Shown here: in pieces, positions 61,090 to 64,000 of the stretch
Numbering within the stretch: the stretch's first letter is position 1
Layout: each line of letters opens with the position of its first letter
Assembly (NCBI GenBank): GCA_024236015.1
Contig: JACKLK010000003.1
Coordinates: forward strand, 124,001-188,000
DNA: 64,000 bases
Direction of reading: 5' to 3'
Source of the DNA: Rhodoferax sp.
Lineage (GTDB): Bacteria; Pseudomonadota; Gammaproteobacteria; Burkholderiales; Burkholderiaceae_C
Position numbers and translations under genes: made by a program
The notes under the pieces: model-generated
What the model saw: only the letters and a program-made list of their open reading frames with translations
What the model was told of the DNA's origin: nothing
The model's database searches: none

Positions 61090-61797
61090 CTACCGATCCA
61101 CGCTGCGCAACCAGCGCTGCAGCCCCCAGGCGCCGGCGCCGATCAGCAGCACGGTGCCACCCAGCAGCGCAAAGGTCAGCGGGGTGGGCCTGCGCAGCGC
61201 TTCGGTGATCTGGTCGACGAACAGCATCATGGCCAGGGTGCCGGGCGTCATGCCGATCGCGGTGCCGAGCACCAGGTCGCGCAGCCGGATGTGGCTGGCG
61301 CCGGCGACCATGTTGATCACCGCGAACGGCGCCACCGGCACCAGGCGCACCAGGATCACCGCCACCAGGCCCCGACGGGCCATGCGCTGACTCAGCATGT
61401 TGATGCGCGGTCCGGCCAGGCGCAGCAGCACCTCGTGCCCGAGGAAGGCGCCGATGCCGTAGCTGGCCGCCGCGCCCAGCAAGGCACCGACCATCGCACA
61501 GGCAAAGCCGGCCCAGGGGCCGAACGCGACCAGGGCCACCAGGGTCAGGAAGGTCAGGGGCACCGCCAGCGTCATGGCCAGCGCGAATCCGAACGTGGCG
61601 GCCACCGGCCCGAATGACTCGCCGAAGCGCTGCAACCCCGACACGACCACATCCACGTCGAGCCATTCGCGCAGCGGCGTGGCCGTCCAGCCGATGGCCA
61701 ACGCGATCACGGCCAGCACCGCCAGGGCCAGCAGCCACAGGCGCCGGCGCAGCACCGACGACGACAACGGCGGCTGCATGTCCGGCAAGGGCTTCAT
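61090..61797 (-). CDS. TVP38/TMEM64 (SNARE-associated/DedA-superfamily) membrane protein
   Basis: 235 residues with about six hydrophobic segments (LWLLALAVLAVIALAIGWTA, ATFGFALAMTLAVPLTFLTL, CAMVGALLGAAASYGIGAFL, LTFALLGGTVLLIGAGAWGL). VILVRLVPVAPFAVINMVAGASHI is the VTT/DedA-type signature. Family members are linked to lipid scrambling or polyprenyl lipid recycling. The start shares ATGA with the NRPS stop, so it is translated after the NRPS. Confidence 0.88.
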   Translation of the reverse strand: MKPLPDMQPPLSSSVLRRRLWLLALAVLAVIALAIGWTATPLREWLDVDVVVSGLQRFGESFGPVAATFGFALAMTLAVPLTFLTLVALVAFGPWAGFACAMVGALLGAAASYGIGAFLGHEVLLRLAGPRINMLSQRMARRGLVAVILVRLVPVAPFAVINMVAGASHIRLRDLVLGTAIGMTPGTLAMMLFVDQITEALRRPTPLTFALLGGTVLLIGAGAWGLQRWLRSVDR

Positions 61798-64000
61798 GGC
61801 ACGCGGCGCGTGATGTCCGTCAACACCATGGCCAGGTCCCGGACCTGGCCGGCGGCGAAGATGGAGCCGTGCAGGCCGGCAACCCGGCGCTCGTGCAGCC
61901 GCTCGCCCAGCAGCTTGTTCCAGGAACCGAACAAGGCCTTTTCCCAGCGCAGCAGGCCGGAGGTCTTGATCAGCGTCGTGGGCCCGCCGAAGGCTGCCAC
62001 CCGATACCCGCCCATGGACTTGACCTGTGCGACCAGCCCGGCGTCGTTGATCATGGCGCCCAGGCGCCGGCCGTTGATGCTGAGCTCCTGCAACCGCAAC
62101 AGCCGCACCAGCCCGGAGAACAGGCGCCAGTAGAAGGTTCCGCCCCAGACCGCCTTCGGATAGACCGTGTCGATCAGGATCAGGCCGCGCGGCGGCACGC
62201 CGCGTTGCTCCAGCAGCCGGGCCGTCTCCAGTGCCGCGATGCCGCCGATCGAGAAGCCGGCGATGAATCCCGGCGCCTGCCCCTGGGCCTGGATGCCGTC
62301 GGCGTACATCTCCGCGAGCTGCTTGATGCGCCGGAACGGCGCCGGCCCCTGCGGCGGCTGCAGCATCCGCAGGTCGCAGTTGCCGCCCAGCGCATCGGCC
62401 AGGGTCTGGAACCGGAGCAGGTCACCGTGTCCGGAAGCCGCCAGGTAGATGGTGTCGGCGGCCGTGCCCGGGCCCAGCGGCACGAGCAGGCCCGGCGGCG
62501 TCGACTCCTTGTCCAGTGCAGCCGCGAGCCGCTCGACCGTCGGGTTCTCGGTCAGCATGTACAGCGGAATCCGGCGCCGCATCATGCGTTCCGCGCCGGC
62601 CAGGATACTGATCGCAGCCAGCGAATCGCCGCCGACGTCGAAGAAGTTGTCCTGTACCGACAAGGACGCGCGTCCGAGTTCGGTCTGCCACAGCGCCAGC
62701 AGTTCGGCCTCGCGTGGTGTGGCCGGCCCGCGGCCGACGACACGCGCCTGCACCGCGGGCGTGGCATCGGGCAAGGCGGCGTAATCCACCTTGCCGCTGC
62801 CGCTGGTCGGCAGCACCGGCAGCGAGCAGATCGCCGACGGCACCATGTAGTCGGGCAGGCGTACCCGCAAGGCGCGCTGCAGCCGTTCGTGGTCGTCGGG
62901 CCGCGCCGGCGCCACCCAGGCGTGGATGGCCGCGTGTCCGCCGGATTCCACCTTGCGCGCCGCGGCCTGCGACACACCCTCGATCGCCAGCAGGGCCGAC
63001 TCGATCTCGCCGAGTTCGATGCGGTAGCCGCGCAGCTTGACCTGCCGGTCCAGCCGGCCCTGGAAATGCAGCCGGCCCTGGTGATCGAGCGTGCCCTTGT
63101 CGCCGGTCCGGTACAGCCGCTCGCCGGGACGGAACGGATCGGCGACGAAACTGGCCGCGCTCAAAGCCGGCTGGTTCAGGTAGGCGCGCGCCAACCCGCG
63201 CCCGCCGATGTAGACCTCGCCGGACACGCCATCGGGCACCGGGCGCAGTTGCCGGTCGAGCACATGGATGGTGGTGTCGTCCACCGGCAGGCCGACCGGC
63301 AACACGGTGGAGTCGTCGTCGCTGCGGCATTCCCAGGCGGTGGCGAAGATGCATGCCTCGGTGGGACCGTACACGTTGAACAGCCGCGCGCCGGTGACGG
63401 TCAAGTAGCGGCGCGCCAGTTCGGGCGCCAGCACTTCGCCGCCGCAGCAGGCCACGCGCAGCGCAAGCCCGCGTTGACCGGCCGCCGCGTCGAGGAAACC
63501 GCTGAGCGTCGACGGCACGAAGGCCATGATGGTGACGCCGTGGCGCACGGCAAATTCCGCCAGCGACTGGGGCAACAACCGCCCCGGCGGCGCCAGGGCC
63601 ATGCTGGCGCCGTGCACCAGCGGCAGGCACAGCTCGATCAGCGATGGATCGAACGTGGCCTGTGTCGCCTGCCCGGTACGGTCCTGCGCCGTGACGCCGT
63701 AGCTGCGCGACAACCAGTGCAAGCGGCGCGCCAGCACCGCGTGTTCGATCATCACGCCTTTGGGCCGGCCGGTCGACCCCGACGTGAACAGCACATAGGC
63801 CAGGTCTTCGGGCGCGGCGACGGCGGGCGCATCGTCGCTCGGCAGATCGGCCAGGCCTTGTTGCCAGCTGCCGACGATGGTGTGTACATGCAGCGGCGCC
63901 AAGCGGTCCCAGTCCGGCTGCTGCACCATCAGCGCGACGGCCGCGCTGTCCTGCAGCACGAGGGCCAGCCGGGCCAGCGGCGCGTCCGGATCCAGTGGCA
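61794..64000 (-). CDS. NRPS terminal module: adenylation-PCP-thioesterase (N-terminal part outside window)
   Basis: The frame stays open to the right edge, so the protein starts outside the window. Visible from the edge: PLDPDAPLARLALVLQDS; the A3 motif LFTSGSTGRPKGVMIEH (about 63.8 kb); NVYGPTEACIF (A5); GEVYIGGRGLARAYLNQPA; YRTGDKG (A7); GRLDRQVKLRGYRIELGEIE (A8); SGSGKVDYAAL (A10). Next is a PCP with NFFDVGGDSLAAISI (about 62.63 kb; phosphopantetheine Ser). The C-terminal alpha/beta-hydrolase TE has GFSIGGIAALE (about 62.25 kb), LILIDTVYP and GLHGSIF as a likely Ser-Asp-His triad. By manual alignment the ten-residue specificity code is about D-P-I-A-C-G-V-I-F-K, which I cannot assign to an amino acid. 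The product is unknown. Confidence 0.93.
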   Translation of the reverse strand, partial: PLDPDAPLARLALVLQDSAAVALMVQQPDWDRLAPLHVHTIVGSWQQGLADLPSDDAPAVAAPEDLAYVLFTSGSTGRPKGVMIEHAVLARRLHWLSRSYGVTAQDRTGQATQATFDPSLIELCLPLVHGASMALAPPGRLLPQSLAEFAVRHGVTIMAFVPSTLSGFLDAAAGQRGLALRVACCGGEVLAPELARRYLTVTGARLFNVYGPTEACIFATAWECRSDDDSTVLPVGLPVDDTTIHVLDRQLRPVPDGVSGEVYIGGRGLARAYLNQPALSAASFVADPFRPGERLYRTGDKGTLDHQGRLHFQGRLDRQVKLRGYRIELGEIESALLAIEGVSQAAARKVESGGHAAIHAWVAPARPDDHERLQRALRVRLPDYMVPSAICSLPVLPTSGSGKVDYAALPDATPAVQARVVGRGPATPREAELLALWQTELGRASLSVQDNFFDVGGDSLAAISILAGAERMMRRRIPLYMLTENPTVERLAAALDKESTPPGLLVPLGPGTAADTIYLAASGHGDLLRFQTLADALGGNCDLRMLQPPQGPAPFRRIKQLAEMYADGIQAQGQAPGFIAGFSIGGIAALETARLLEQRGVPPRGLILIDTVYPKAVWGGTFYWRLFSGLVRLLRLQELSINGRRLGAMINDAGLVAQVKSMGGYRVAAFGGPTTLIKTSGLLRWEKALFGSWNKLLGERLHERRVAGLHGSIFAAGQVRDLAMVLTDITRRVP

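Overview
The window is about 66% GC by eye, densely packed and almost entirely chromosomal core genes. Gene content and order point to a betaproteobacterium of the order Burkholderiales, most like the Alcaligenaceae (Bordetella/Castellaniella-type) lineage. The supporting blocks are argJ-secA, sspBA-petCBA, mla-murA-his-tat, pilMNOPQ-aroKB-dgt, cyaY/lptM-lysA, two tandem LpxL-type acyltransferases beside metK, and a short-form HisG. The lineage is inferred from synteny and protein character; no database was searched.

Layout. 1-5.2 kb: the 5' part of argJ (cut by the window edge), secA, an M23 peptidase and a divergent DciA-like gene. 5.2-10 kb: tRNA-Thr(UGU), sspB, sspA with a hairpin terminator behind petC, the cytochrome bc1 genes petABC, and divergent mscL. 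10-13.7 kb: pdxA, a Nif3-like gene, a YkgJ-like Cys-cluster protein and a DegS/AlgW-type protease. 13.7-31.3 kb: one long minus-strand run, read in transcription order as mlaFEDAC, mlaB, an ABC-2 exporter pair, ibaG, murA, hisGD, a small secreted protein, hisCBHAFIE, a DUF4870-like protein, a HIT protein and tatABC. 31.4-37.7 kb: gltBD. 37.8-38.6 kb: a compact mobile element with a REP-associated (RAYT) transposase between 13-bp inverted repeats. 38.6-49.9 kb: pilMNOPQ-aroK-aroB-dgt-MFS-DUF1415-methyltransferase-glycine-zipper lipoprotein, all on the minus strand. 50.2-59.6 kb: ponA, cyaY, lptM-lysA, msrPQ, cytochrome c4, engB and two LpxL-like acyltransferases. 59.6-64 kb: metK with a potentially structured leader and a 52-bp direct repeat behind it, then a TVP38-like membrane protein translationally coupled to the final A-PCP-TE module of a non-ribosomal peptide synthetase (NRPS) that runs off the right edge.

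Many neighbours share 4-bp ATGA/GTGA stop-start overlaps: mlaD/mlaA, hisD/small gene, hisC/hisB, pilM/N, pilO/P, pilP/Q, DUF1415/methyltransferase, lptM/lysA and NRPS/TVP38. These overlaps also fix several starts.

The least ordinary elements are the NRPS-TVP38 unit, the metK leader and downstream repeat, the RAYT element, the secreted protein inside the his operon, and a perfect 20-bp-arm palindrome between gltD and mlaF. I found no CRISPR array, prophage, toxin-antitoxin pair or clear new defence system.
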